From Sphingobium arseniciresistens (GTDB lineage: Bacteria; Pseudomonadota; Alphaproteobacteria; Sphingomonadales; Sphingomonadaceae): 64,000 nt of DNA. Each line of letters starts with the position of its first letter. Position 1 is the stretch's first letter. Positions 53,828-62,925 of this stretch are shown here, piece by piece. The notes under the pieces were generated by a model. The model had not been told where the DNA came from. It did no database searches and saw nothing but the letters and a program-made list of their open reading frames with translations. Both the position numbers and the translations under genes were made by a program. The stretch spans positions 19,499 through 83,498 of the forward strand of contig JARFNK010000024.1 in the NCBI GenBank assembly GCA_029167225.1, given 5' to 3'.

Positions 53828-55525
53828 CTACTCGGCGGCGTCCTTCGAAGGCGTGTCGTCATTGTCCGCGAAGTTCGCCTCGACCAGATGGTTGACCAGA
53901 TGCGTCCTGATCGCCCGATCCTTGGGGATCAGCCAGGAGACATGCTCACGCATCGCCTCGCGGACTCGCTCGAGGACCGCGGCATCCTCGCCGAGCAGCA
54001 GCATGTTCGCTGCAAAGCGGGCTTGCATCTCGAAAGCTGCCTGTTGGGTGTAATGGCTGTCAGCGTCGCAATCCTCATTAGGCCAGAAGCAGGAGGCTTC
54101 GAGCAGAGAGGCGAGTTCGCCGGGCATGATCGCGCAGTCGGTGCGGAGAAGGATGGCAATGTCGTCGAGGTTACTGGAGCAGTCAGTCGGGACGATCAGG
54201 ACATCGGCAGGGAGCACGATGATCTCTGCCGGTCCATCGGAATCGTTTGTACCCCGCAATGCAAGCATAAGAGTGATCGTGTCGACCCGCCCGGAAACAA
54301 GTTTCTCCGGAAGCACTGCGTCTTCGTGATAGTAGAGGGTTTCGTCGCCCGTCTCGACCTGAAAGGAGACGCCGAGGACGTGAGTGAGCGCATTGTACCA
54401 GCCATATCCGGCAAACTCGGGCATGGCGCGAACGGGCGAACCGCCGAGACCATCGCCGGGTTTCAGTACGCGGTCGATACATTGCTCGATGTGCGCGGGT
54501 TGTGTGGGCATGATGACCATCGGTTCTCCCGCGATCCGCTCACCCGGAAAGACGTCGTTTGTCTCGGCTATACGGGGTGTCCAGAGATGCAGGTAGGGCG
54601 CCGCTTCGGGCAGCGAGATTCCGAGCTCGTGCGCGCGCAGCCATTGCGCGTAGGAAAGTCGATGATGGCCCTCACGGGCGATGGTGCGGAAAATCGCCGC
54701 TTCGCAAGCTTCGCGCAGGGCGTCGAGCGCCGGATTCTGGACCATTTCCTTGCGCGCCGGAAGCACGAACTGAAGATTTTTCGCGTCGACGATATCGACC
54801 TTGGCATACCAACCGCACCCGCCATCGGCGTCATGGACATGCGGAAGGCGGCACGGGACGGTGAGGCCTTGGAAGTTGATCCGGGCCTGTTCGCGATGGG
54901 GCGCGTACTTGTCGAGAAAAACGCCAATGCGGCACCCGTTCCAGTTTTCGACGCGCGCGGCCTCTTTTAGAAAACCTTCGCGGAGCTGGCGCTCCTCGCC
55001 ATAAAAGACCGGAAGCGGATAGAATTTCGCGGCGCTTTTCACGGCCTGTTCAAGCTCGTCAGCCCACGTCTTGGACAATTCTATTTCGATTTCGGTCCCC
55101 TTGGCGATCACCGCCGGGACAAGATCGAGCGGTTCCCCACTCTCCCACGCCTGCGGTGGGATCGTCACTTGCCATCCGTCCTCAGCGTCGGCGATGCGCG
55201 AACGGATGACGACGTGACGACCGGCAAGGCTGAAGATGCCCATGCCCGCTGGATCCTCGCTGCTGACAATGTCGCTTTCCCAACCAGAGTCGCCGAGCGC
55301 GAGAAGCTTCGTCGGATCGGTAATGCCTCGGCCATCGTCGCGGACGCGCAGGATCGTTCTGTGGTCCCGGTCGAGCCGGTGGATGTCGACGCGGGTGGCA
55401 CCGCCTCTGCGTGCATTCTGGAGGAGTTCGTGGAGAGTGTCGGCGACGCAGCCAGCAAAAAGTCTCGTCGCCTTGTGGATGATCGACTGACTGACGCTGG
55501 CGTGGATCGTGGTGGGAAATGTCAT
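53828..55525 (-). CDS. GHKL-type ATPase (HSP90/MutL-like ATP-binding fold)
   Basis: 565 aa from ATG 55525 with AGGAGG 6 bases upstream. Bergerat-fold motifs are clear in the first 110 residues: N-box DTLHELLQNARRGGATRV, G1 VRDDGRGITDP, G2 DPAGMGIFSLAGR. Unlike sensor kinases it has no His dimerisation helix and no membrane segments, so it resembles HSP90-, MORC- or MutL-like stand-alone ATPases. The remaining ~450 residues are unfamiliar. Such genes recur in conjugative-element cargo and in some defence systems. Client unknown. Confidence 0.85.
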   Translation of the reverse strand: MTFPTTIHASVSQSIIHKATRLFAGCVADTLHELLQNARRGGATRVDIHRLDRDHRTILRVRDDGRGITDPTKLLALGDSGWESDIVSSEDPAGMGIFSLAGRHVVIRSRIADAEDGWQVTIPPQAWESGEPLDLVPAVIAKGTEIEIELSKTWADELEQAVKSAAKFYPLPVFYGEERQLREGFLKEAARVENWNGCRIGVFLDKYAPHREQARINFQGLTVPCRLPHVHDADGGCGWYAKVDIVDAKNLQFVLPARKEMVQNPALDALREACEAAIFRTIAREGHHRLSYAQWLRAHELGISLPEAAPYLHLWTPRIAETNDVFPGERIAGEPMVIMPTQPAHIEQCIDRVLKPGDGLGGSPVRAMPEFAGYGWYNALTHVLGVSFQVETGDETLYYHEDAVLPEKLVSGRVDTITLMLALRGTNDSDGPAEIIVLPADVLIVPTDCSSNLDDIAILLRTDCAIMPGELASLLEASCFWPNEDCDADSHYTQQAAFEMQARFAANMLLLGEDAAVLERVREAMREHVSWLIPKDRAIRTHLVNHLVEANFADNDDTPSKDAAE

Positions 55526-55677
55526 GTGAGCCTCCTGAGTTGCCGCGACTTCATCGCCGCACCCCCAACCACTCTCCCTTCGCTCCACGGCCGGGGCCGC
55601 GCCGCCGAGCGGTGGCCACTCGGCAGGGTCATGCGTTGGTCAGATGTTACGAGGGACGCGATCGGGGAGCGGCGCAG

Positions 55678-56118
55678 TCAGGCAGCAATCCGTTCGAAAA
55701 CTGCCTCGCCGTTGGAGAACACACCCAGGCGGACGAGGGTTGCGAACCGCTTCTTGAAGCCGACTGCGATTTGATCGAGCCAGCGTTGCGCCAGCCCTTC
55801 CTGACCGGCATCGATGTCATCGCGCAGGACCACCCAGTAAGCGATGCAACCGCAATATTCCGAGATGCCGAAGCGGGCATAGCGGTTCATGGCGACAATA
55901 CGCTCTTCGCGACCAATCCAGCCGTTCGCGGTCCATGCCGAAGGATAGAGGGCGAGCACTTGCTCGCGGAAATCCTCGACGATGAAGTCCCAATCGTCCT
56001 GGGCCGCGAGTTGGTCGAAACGGCGGGTGTCGGGATCGTCGTCGTCTTCGAACCAGCCTGCCTCCCATTGCGAGAAGGCGACATACGCCTCGCTGGGATA
56101 GGATACCGAGCGCCCCAT
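55678..56118 (-). CDS. Hypothetical protein
   Basis: 146 aa from ATG 56118, two bases after the upstream stop, with GGGGAG upstream; the frame to 56397 overlaps the previous gene. Acidic N-terminus (SQWEAGWFEDDDDPDTRRFD), then WDFIVEDFREQVLALYPSAW, REERIVAMNRYARFGISEYCGCIAYWVVL. No family recognised. Confidence 0.65.
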   Translation of the reverse strand: MGRSVSYPSEAYVAFSQWEAGWFEDDDDPDTRRFDQLAAQDDWDFIVEDFREQVLALYPSAWTANGWIGREERIVAMNRYARFGISEYCGCIAYWVVLRDDIDAGQEGLAQRWLDQIAVGFKKRFATLVRLGVFSNGEAVFERIAA

Positions 56119-56120
56119 GG

Positions 56121-56639
56121 TTATCTCCCCTCTGCAGCAGGTAGGCGTATGTCCGGTGATGGCGTGGCAACGGGCCCGGCGTTCGCGGGCGGATCGGGAT
56201 CCGGCAGCAAGGGTTCGGGCCTGATCGTGGGATGGGTCGGATCGGACCAGTCGATGTGGTCGATGATCCAGCCCGGCACGAAATCCCAGTCGAAACAAAG
56301 GTCGTAGCTGTCGGCGACGGCGCTCCAGGCCGCCTCTACGGTGCCGGTCCATCCTATGACGGTCAAGCGCAGGTCCGCGGTGCCGACGGCATTGCACGTC
56401 TCACGGATGGCCAGGGCCAGAGCGACGGCGTCCTGGTTGGTGGCTGGATGGTCGCGCAATGTCAGCACCGCCTCCCAGAGGCAGGCGGCGGTCTCGAGCG
56501 CGGATTCGAGAGTGTCCGTCTGCATGGCGCTGCCGTGGTTTCGAGCAGCGGACGCGATCTCGACTTTCTCGAAATCATCGCGCGGCGGGACGACAATGGG
56601 CAATGGCGGTGCGGGCCGCTGATAGATGTCGGTTTTCAT
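56121..56639 (-). CDS. Hypothetical protein
   Basis: 172 aa; its ATGA overlaps the DUF3560 stop by 4 bp. Pro-rich N-terminus, helical middle (LESALETAACLWEAVLTLRD), ADLRLTVIGWTGTVEAAWSAVADSYDLCFDWDFVPGWIIDH, and a Pro-rich C-terminal tail. No family recognised. Clearly cotranslated with its neighbours. Confidence 0.65.
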   Translation of the reverse strand: MKTDIYQRPAPPLPIVVPPRDDFEKVEIASAARNHGSAMQTDTLESALETAACLWEAVLTLRDHPATNQDAVALALAIRETCNAVGTADLRLTVIGWTGTVEAAWSAVADSYDLCFDWDFVPGWIIDHIDWSDPTHPTIRPEPLLPDPDPPANAGPVATPSPDIRLPAAEGR

Positions 56640-58120
56640 GCTGCGACTTCCTCGGTTGCAGCCGTGCGCGCTTCCGTTTCGAGGACATCGAGGTCGATCG
56701 GCAGAGGCTTGCTCGGTTTGTCGGTGATGAAAACTATCGAGTCCGGCTGGTAGAAGTCGCGGCCGATCGTGGAGACGCGGATGCGGGCTATCGGCTCGCC
56801 GGATCGCACACGCTCATTTCCTTGCCATCCCATCCGCACGCGGCGGCCATCGGCGGCGATCTCTATCGTATTGAAAACGTCATAGCTGCCCTTCGAATTG
56901 GCCGAGTAGGTGGCCTGCGTCGTCGGGTAGATCTCGGCGGCCTTGGCTTTGGCCGGCTTATCCTTGCAGGCCGCGACCATGCGCAGGTTCCATATCGTCT
57001 GGAGCTGCTCGGCCTGTTCCCGCGACAGATTGATCAGCGGTACGGTGTCCGGCCTTCCCGAGGCCCGGCGCGCCTTCTTCTCCGGCACGGTGTAGCCGCA
57101 CGCCTCCATCAGGTCGCGCCAACCGTCCTCGCCGAGTTCGAGGGAGGCATCGGACGCGATATGCGCCGGGAGCGGAACCGGGCTTTCGAGCCGGAGACGG
57201 CCCGCATCCGTCACGGTGCATTTAGGACTTTCGGCGCCATGTTCGCGGGCGAAGGCCTGGATGATGACCGGGGTCAACTCGCCATCATAGCGCGGCACGT
57301 CACCCAGCATCGACCGCTCGAACGCGAGCCGGTGCAGGATGTGCTCGATCCAGCGGCGGCGGTTGGGGCCGCCCACGGCGAGAGTTGCGCCCTCGATGCA
57401 CGATTGCCGGGCATCGGCCGGCGTGACTTCGCCGCGATCGACCTTGTAGTAGAGATCGTAGTTCGACCAGAGTATCCGGGAATCCATGTGGCCGAGGGCA
57501 TGACGGATCTGTTCGTCGGTCGTGGTCTCCTCCCAGATCGCGAGTGCCGCGTACGCCTTGTTGATGCCGCGCTGAAGATCCCGCAGCTCGGCCAGCAGGG
57601 TCTTGATCCGGTTGGCCCGCGTGCGCGGGCTGTTCTTCATGTTGGCGAAATGCTCAACGCCGCTTGCGCGACCAAGCCAGTAGGTCGCGGCCTTTTCGGC
57701 GTTCACCGCGGCGGTCGAGGCTGAATGCATCCGCTCCTGCGTCCTGCGGGCACCGCGCTCGCTATGATGGCCAACAAGGATCGGCTGGCCCATGTAGAAG
57801 GCCTGCGAGAGCTCGTCAGCACGGCGTGCGAAGGCATTGGCCTGGGCATGGCGCTTGTCGGAAAGGCCTTCGAGCCGTTCGACCTTGAGGGTAGCGCGTT
57901 CGGCCAGTGTCATTTCTTCCGCTTCGATCTCGCCCGCCAGTTCGATGGCTAGGTCCTCGCGTTGCGGTGTCCATTTGGGCGCCACGAACAGTTCCTGTTT
58001 CGGCGCCCATTTGAAGCCCGTTTCCTTGACCCGAGCATAGGTCTCGGCATCGAGGCGGGAGGATGCATAAAGGCGGATCTTGTTGTCCTCCGGACTGTAT
58101 GTCGCGGTGAAGCTGGTCAT
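56636..58120 (-). CDS. DUF3560 protein
   Basis: 494 aa from ATG 58120 (AAAGGA 8 bases upstream; TTG 58135 is the longest alternative). The N-terminal motif TFKWAPKQ-like region (KETGFKWAPKQELFVAPKW) and KVERLEGLSDKRHAQANAFARRADEL / MGQPILVGHHSERGARR are diagnostic of DUF3560. The C-terminal half (EKKARRASGRPDTVPLINLS, VRMGWQGNERVRSGEPIARI) is conserved in plasmid-borne members. Biochemical role unknown. First of three overlapping genes. Confidence 0.9.
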   Translation of the reverse strand: MTSFTATYSPEDNKIRLYASSRLDAETYARVKETGFKWAPKQELFVAPKWTPQREDLAIELAGEIEAEEMTLAERATLKVERLEGLSDKRHAQANAFARRADELSQAFYMGQPILVGHHSERGARRTQERMHSASTAAVNAEKAATYWLGRASGVEHFANMKNSPRTRANRIKTLLAELRDLQRGINKAYAALAIWEETTTDEQIRHALGHMDSRILWSNYDLYYKVDRGEVTPADARQSCIEGATLAVGGPNRRRWIEHILHRLAFERSMLGDVPRYDGELTPVIIQAFAREHGAESPKCTVTDAGRLRLESPVPLPAHIASDASLELGEDGWRDLMEACGYTVPEKKARRASGRPDTVPLINLSREQAEQLQTIWNLRMVAACKDKPAKAKAAEIYPTTQATYSANSKGSYDVFNTIEIAADGRRVRMGWQGNERVRSGEPIARIRVSTIGRDFYQPDSIVFITDKPSKPLPIDLDVLETEARTAATEEVAA

Positions 58121-58190
58121 TGTTCGTCCTTTCAAGGGTCAGCCAGCATCATGTGCCGGGGCGGATCGGTGCAGTTGTATTTTCCGAGAA

Positions 58191-58224
58191 TCACGAAGCC
58201 CGGCGCGATGGCCGGGCTTCGTGA
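58191..58224. terminator. 13-bp hairpin between cargo genes
   Basis: TCACGAAGCCCGG (58191-58203) and its perfect complement (58212-58224) around an 8-base loop. It sits between the 64-aa gene and DUF3560, both minus strand. No T-run follows on the minus strand, so it may be a weak terminator, an attenuator or an mRNA-stabilising hairpin. Confidence 0.55.
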
Positions 58225-58251
58225 GTGAGCAGAAATGTCGGTGGCGGAGAG

Positions 58252-58446
58252 CTATTCGCGCAGGTCTCCGGCGGCTATGTCACCGACCCAGGACGCAGCT
58301 TCCTCGAAATCGGCATCTTCCTCGTCGACCAGCGCGGCGAGTGCAACCGCCCCCGTGCGACCGAGCTGACCGAGGCGCTGAAGGGCCGCATAGAGGATCG
58401 GGGCAAGCTGTTCCGCTGTTGCGGTATCGAGATCGTCGGCTTTCAT
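58252..58446 (-). CDS. Small helical protein
   Basis: 64 aa from ATG 58446 with AGGAG 8 bases upstream; the frame to 58560 has no support. DDLDTATAEQLAPILYAALQ, VALAALVDEEDADFEEAASW: acidic and helical. No family recognised. It is followed by the hairpin at 58191-58224. Confidence 0.6.
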   Translation of the reverse strand: MKADDLDTATAEQLAPILYAALQRLGQLGRTGAVALAALVDEEDADFEEAASWVGDIAAGDLRE

Positions 58447-58661
58447 GCAAGTGCTCCTGACTGTGGAGGGGTGGTGGTCGGGAACGGGCCCGCGGCGCGG
58501 GCGATACAATCCGGTGCCCCCAACCATTTGCGCCGGAAATTTCGGGAAGATAGGCTTCACGCTGCTTATCGGCGTGCGATGTCCGTGACGCGTTCATCAT
58601 GATCACCTGGCGGCGGGCAGGCGATCATTCGATTCGGCGCAAAAGGGAGCCTGAGCCACGG

Positions 58662-59150
58662 TCAGGATCGGCGACGCGCCTTCTCATCCGGCGTCTCGAT
58701 ATGAATGTAGCGTCGGCCACCGCTGCGGCGTTTGCGGATCCGGTCGTCAACGAACGCATCGGCCCATCGTGTCGCCTCGGCCGCACGGGCGCCGCCGGAG
58801 CATTCATCTGCCTGCTCGAAGATCGTATATGCAAGAGCGTATTGCTCGCGTTCAGGGAGCGTGAGAAGCGCGCTGGCAATCGGCAAGGCACTCTCGTTGA
58901 ATTCCAGGACATGACGCCCCGCGCCGTGATGCATGAGGATGGCGATCCGACCCTTGCTTCCGATTCCCATCGGTCGGGCGATCTTAACGTCGTGCGACGC
59001 ATAAGTGATCGAGACGCGCGAGGTTTCGGATTCGCCGCGATGGAACACGCGGTCGTCGCGGCACGGCAGCGGATGAGCGAGAACCTCATAGCCATCGAAG
59101 CTCTCGACCCTGCGAATGTGATTGTGTCCGATAACGCTCATGGCCGTCAT
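58662..59150 (-). CDS. Hypothetical protein
   Basis: 162 aa from ATG 59150, which overlaps the upstream stop by 4 bp. SVIGHNHIRRVESFDGYEVLAH, SRVSITYASHDVKIARPMGIG, and a helical C-terminus (SALLTLPEREQYALAYTIFEQADECSG) with a basic end. No family recognised. A long plus-strand frame on the other strand (58599-59333) is a shadow. Confidence 0.6.
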   Translation of the reverse strand: MTAMSVIGHNHIRRVESFDGYEVLAHPLPCRDDRVFHRGESETSRVSITYASHDVKIARPMGIGSKGRIAILMHHGAGRHVLEFNESALPIASALLTLPEREQYALAYTIFEQADECSGGARAAEATRWADAFVDDRIRKRRSGGRRYIHIETPDEKARRRS

Positions 59151-59902
59151 TCCACCGTCATCAGTGCCGCGGGCCGGTTTCCCGAGGCGATTGCTGCGTC
59201 GAGGCTGGTGATCCATTCCGGATCGATGCAGATGCTCTCCATCGCCCAACCGCTGACGGATGCCGGTATGGGATCGCCTTGGTCTCGGGGGACCATGACG
59301 AGGTCATCGGGATCAGCGCCCTCGACGTCGTAGTCGACGATGCGCATAGTAATGGGCCGGTCGGCGGCGACACTCTGGATAAGACCGCCGTCGAGCGTGA
59401 CCACGATATTGGCTTCGAGCGGAAGCGGCGTGTCGTCGTTGATGCGCATGCAAAGATCATCGATCTCACCCGCGGTCAGCGGTTCGTGGCGGCTGAGATT
59501 GCTGGCGACATTGGCAAGATCGGGCGGGCAGCTACGCCGCTGATAGTCGCGCAACGCCGCAAGGACAGTCGACAGTTCCCGATCGCCGAACGCGAGGACC
59601 GACATGCCCCGGAGTTCAACCTTTTCGATCCGCACATCGAATCCGGCGGAATCGGCAAGCAGCTTGTGATCGACCTCGACGGTGTTGGAGCCGAGCAATT
59701 TGAGTTGGAGCAACTGCGCCCCGACTAGTCCAAGCTGCCAGCTGCTCATATGGACCGGCGGCAGAGTCTCGGGGTCGAGGTTCGCGCGAAGCGAGTTCAC
59801 GCGTTCGGTTGCGGCGATGATCGCTTCGCGCTCGCTGGCGTGATAAGTGGTGACCGCGGACGCTTGTGAGAAGCGGGATGCGGTGACGACAAAAATATCC
59901 AT
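59147..59902 (-). CDS. Hypothetical protein
   Basis: 251 aa from ATG 59902, with GGAG 8 bases upstream. MDIFVVTASRFSQASAVTTY, HKLLADSAGFDVRIEKVELRG, LANVASNLSRHEPLTAGEID, IVVTLDGGLIQSVAADRPITMRIVDYDVEG. The last motif, a beta hairpin with LDGGLIQSV, is common in plasmid cargo proteins of sphingomonads but its function is unknown. Confidence 0.65.
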   Translation of the reverse strand: MDIFVVTASRFSQASAVTTYHASEREAIIAATERVNSLRANLDPETLPPVHMSSWQLGLVGAQLLQLKLLGSNTVEVDHKLLADSAGFDVRIEKVELRGMSVLAFGDRELSTVLAALRDYQRRSCPPDLANVASNLSRHEPLTAGEIDDLCMRINDDTPLPLEANIVVTLDGGLIQSVAADRPITMRIVDYDVEGADPDDLVMVPRDQGDPIPASVSGWAMESICIDPEWITSLDAAIASGNRPAALMTVE

Positions 59903-59945
59903 GCTGTGTTCTCCGCTTATGATGAAGGATCTGGGACCGAGGAGA

Positions 59946-60407
59946 TCAGGCGGCGCGGCGGTCATCGCCGTGGCGAAATCCGAGATCGGCGACGGTAAGG
60001 AGGTCGGATTGGGGTTCGAGGCGGTCGAACGCGGCCGTCAGATCGTCAATGTCGGTCCAGCTGCAGGCATCGCCCGGGTCGGCGTTGAGCTGGAACACGA
60101 TGGGCGTGGAAGCTGCGGTCATCTCTGGAAAGCTGGTCCTGATGACCAGGGTCTCGATCCGGCGTGCAAGGGCGCCGATGTGCGGGGCCAGTTCGTTTCG
60201 CTCGTGATGTGCCATCTCGAAATAGCGCTCAGGCGCGAGCAACGGGCCGATGCGGACGCATGGGATACGACCGACGATCGCGGGACCGGCAACCGTGCCG
60301 GTTAGTTCCCGGCGCTCGGACGATACCTTGTCGGCGGGCACCAACGCGCGATAGACATAGTGCGGAAGCGTCCCCGCGATGCGGGAACGGGTGACGATGA
60401 TTTCCAT
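59946..60407 (-). CDS. Hypothetical protein
   Basis: 153 aa. GAGGA precedes the ATG. IIVTRSRIAGTLPHYVYRALVP, ERYFEMAHHERNELAPHIGALARRIETLVI, SWTDIDDLTAAFDRLEPQ. No family recognised. 11 bp after the preceding gene and 43 bp before the next, so in the same operon. Confidence 0.62.
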   Translation of the reverse strand: MEIIVTRSRIAGTLPHYVYRALVPADKVSSERRELTGTVAGPAIVGRIPCVRIGPLLAPERYFEMAHHERNELAPHIGALARRIETLVIRTSFPEMTAASTPIVFQLNADPGDACSWTDIDDLTAAFDRLEPQSDLLTVADLGFRHGDDRRAA

Positions 60408-60418
60408 GATGATTGTCC

Positions 60419-61066
60419 TCAGGCGACAAGCCGCGTGGGCGTGGTGTCGGGATCGGAAAGATGCAGCTCACGGCGGATGCGGGCCGCGAACGTGTCGGGC
60501 GACATGAGATCGTGGACCGATGCGAAATGGTTGCGATCGCCGACATAGTCCTTGCGACCAGCAACCTTGCGGAACATGACTTCCCGGCCCGGCCCCATGG
60601 CGCCCAGGCTGAGCTGGACATAGACCTCGACGCCGTGAAGGGTCACCTCGCCCGATACGGCCGGCCCCGCGACGTTGGAGCGCAGATCATATTGCCCTTT
60701 AGGTAGCCTCAAAGCGTCGGCGAGGCGTTTCAACGCCTTACGACCGAGGCTGTGGAACAGCTTCTTCGCTGGTTCGTCGTAGGAGACACCCTTATGGGCC
60801 AGCGCGATAAGTTCGGGCTTGCGCCTAAGGTCGGCGATGGCATCCATGCAGGCGCGTCGCAACTCGACATCAGGAGCCTCGATCTGCAAGGCAATGGCGC
60901 CGAGATGCCGCGCGAGCAGGATGACGGCGGGATCGCTTTCGTGGGACTGCCCGGCGGTGCGGCAATCCGTGATCGCGGCATTGAGCGCGTGCAAGGCCGC
61001 CGGCAGTGTAATCAGCGCCGATGGATCCAACGCTTGCCGGTATCGAAAAGCTATGTCGTAGGACAC
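60419..61066 (-). CDS. Hypothetical protein
   Basis: 215 aa, GTG start with AGGAG 8 bases upstream. SYDIAFRYRQALDPSALITL, helical middle (ELRRACMDAIADLRRKPELIALAHKG), KLFHSLGRKALKRLADALRLPKG, and a beta C-terminus (AVSGEVTLHGVEVYVQLS). No family recognised. Confidence 0.62.
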   Translation of the reverse strand: MSYDIAFRYRQALDPSALITLPAALHALNAAITDCRTAGQSHESDPAVILLARHLGAIALQIEAPDVELRRACMDAIADLRRKPELIALAHKGVSYDEPAKKLFHSLGRKALKRLADALRLPKGQYDLRSNVAGPAVSGEVTLHGVEVYVQLSLGAMGPGREVMFRKVAGRKDYVGDRNHFASVHDLMSPDTFAARIRRELHLSDPDTTPTRLVA

Positions 61067-61139
61067 GGGGATTTCTCCTGAGGCTAGAGCGCATCTTCAC
61101 GCCCACCTCATCCCCTCCCCCTTCTCTCCAGCAAGAATG

Positions 61140-61677
61140 TCACCACTCGAAACAAGGCAATCGATCGGAAGTACCGGCATCACAGTCCCGGATCAGATAA
61201 CGGCAACCCTTGTCCCGGGCGAATGTCAGTGCATCCAGGAATTCTGTCGGAACCCCCGTCGCATCGTTGATGAAAGCGATCGCCATCGATGCGCTGGCGT
61301 GGGAGTATGCGAACCTGCGGATCAAGTGACGGCTGGATTGGTGCGTCGTCGTTGGATTCCGGAACAGCTCGCCGAGCAAGAAAGAGCGCCAGGCATGTTG
61401 AGCGGTCCAGTGTATCGGCTTCCGATATGGACGCCCGGGCGAGACGCTCCCAGGTCGTCACATCGAATTGGTCCCCCGCCACTTGATGAGTGATTTCATG
61501 GGACAGGACAGAGTGTGCGAAGATGGCAAAGGGTAGCTCGGCCTCAGGATCGAACGCCAGGATCGCACTAGCATCGAACTCGTCTTCGGTGAGGGATATG
61601 ATGGTGTCCGAAAGGCGAGTGAGGAGTTGGAACCCGTGCCTGATGAGCGCATCCCGGCTATCTGGAGAAACGTGCAT
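61140..61677 (-). pseudogene. Frameshifted gene, two-frame protein
   Basis: The N-terminal frame (ATG 61677, AAGGAA upstream) encodes DSRDALIRHGFQLLTRLSDT to STCLALF. From about 61395-61380 the homologous-looking continuation is in the next frame: GELFRNPTTTHQSSRHLIRRF, ASMAIAFINDATGVPTEFLDAL, ARDKGCRYLIRDCDAG, LPCFEW. A single extra base (near CTCTTTCTTG) would explain it. Joined, the protein is about 178 aa. The C-terminus recalls DUF5983, a weak call. It may be a decayed gene, a sequencing error or programmed frameshift. Confidence 0.6.
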
Positions 61678-61852
61678 AGTTCTATTCCTTGTTATTTGAG
61701 AAATAGGAAGACGTCGTCGGCGCCGCCAAGACGGCAGCTTCCACTGATGGCCGGTCGGTCCGGAAAAGGCCGATAAGGTTAGATATTATGGAAGCGGCTC
61801 TGCGCTCCCTGCTGAGCCGATGCGCGTGACGCCACGCAATTGATGAGGGCTA

Positions 61853-62197
61853 TCAGGCTGTGATGTGGCCTGCGGCTACGGCTTGCTCGGCGTAGATGCT
61901 CAACGGATAGTGTGCCACGAACCTGAGATCGCGTTCGACCACCATGCCGGTAGCGCCTCTGAATTCCTGTAATTCGGCGAACGAAACCATGGCCAGCTCG
62001 GGGCATCCGATGCCAAGATCGCGCAGCCCGAAGTAGAGGTCGGGCTCATCAACATCGGCCTCGGTCAGAAGCCAGGTGGCGCTGGTATCGGGCGTGAACA
62101 ACTTCACGACAGGCAGAGGGTCGATGTCTTCGCCCTGCGCAGCTCGACGGCCGTTGGCGAGCAGGGCGGTTCGGATTTCATCGGTAATGAGTTCCAT
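61853..62197 (-). CDS. DUF2958 protein
   Basis: 114 aa. LITDEIRTALLANGRRAAQG, PVVKLFTPDTSATWLLTEAD, DLYFGLRDLGIGCPELAMVSFAEL, VERDLRFVAHYPLSIYAEQA: the complete DUF2958 pattern. GAGG precedes the ATG. The family is carried almost only on plasmids and integrative elements; function unknown. Confidence 0.92.
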   Translation of the reverse strand: MELITDEIRTALLANGRRAAQGEDIDPLPVVKLFTPDTSATWLLTEADVDEPDLYFGLRDLGIGCPELAMVSFAELQEFRGATGMVVERDLRFVAHYPLSIYAEQAVAAGHITA

Positions 62198-62335
62198 GGG
62201 AGACCTCGTTTGCAGAAGGGAACGAGGCTGGCGGGTTCAGAACGACCGTTGCAACGCCTCACCGCTCCCCCTTCTCCCTCCCCTTCCATCGCGCCGATTT
62301 GGGCGACGGGCGGGACCGATGGCCGCAGAAAAGGT

Positions 62336-62923
62336 TTACAATTCTACGAGTTTGTAACCCCGTGGCTTTAAGATCTTCCTGACCCAATTCTTCTCAATAG
62401 GCATTCCTTCCGTGGCAAGACGGATGGCGGAGTCCGCGCGATCGAACAGGGCGATGCATAACTCATCGTTGTCAAAGCGGGAGCGGTATTGGATGCCGTC
62501 GAGTTTCGTATCGGAGTGGACCATTGCCGAAATACGTTGGGTCGTATCGTAGGCGCCGGGCTTGATCGCGGGATCGAAATCGGCCGCAACGCCTGCTGTA
62601 GTCGTGCGAAACCAGGCAAGGCCGGGCCCATGAAGCTTTGCAAGTCGCAACGTTCTCGTGGTCACGAAGGTGGCTGCGCGCTTCTGCCGCACTTGGCCCC
62701 AGAGGATGTCGTGATCACTCGGCAGACGCAGCAAAGTCTCGGCGAACGGGCCAACCAACGTCTTGCCGAGATAAAGGACACCATATTTTCCGTATGGGTC
62801 GTCCCAACGCCAAGTAGCATCTTTGCGCCCATACCAAAGCGCGGCGACGGCCGCGTCGTGCAGGCGATGAAGAGTCTGACCGGTGGCGACGGTCGCCACC
62901 GGCATCGCGCCGGGGACTGTCAT
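62336..62923 (-). CDS. RES-family toxin (NAD+ phosphorylase)
   Basis: 195 aa, compact RES type. LHRLHDAAVAALWYGRKD, RWDDPYGKYGVLYLGKTLVGPFAETLLR (conserved Arg, Tyr and Glu of the NAD+ site), GIQYRSRFDNDELCIALFDR. RES toxins phosphorolyse NAD+ and stop growth. Starts 2 bp after the antitoxin stop, the usual order. Distinct from the longer RES protein at 48445-49302. Confidence 0.85.
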   Translation of the reverse strand: MTVPGAMPVATVATGQTLHRLHDAAVAALWYGRKDATWRWDDPYGKYGVLYLGKTLVGPFAETLLRLPSDHDILWGQVRQKRAATFVTTRTLRLAKLHGPGLAWFRTTTAGVAADFDPAIKPGAYDTTQRISAMVHSDTKLDGIQYRSRFDNDELCIALFDRADSAIRLATEGMPIEKNWVRKILKPRGYKLVEL

Positions 62924-62925
62924 GG

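Noticed and set aside
58599-59333. 244-codon plus-strand frame
   Set aside because: Opposes two coupled minus-strand genes; no family or ribosome site.
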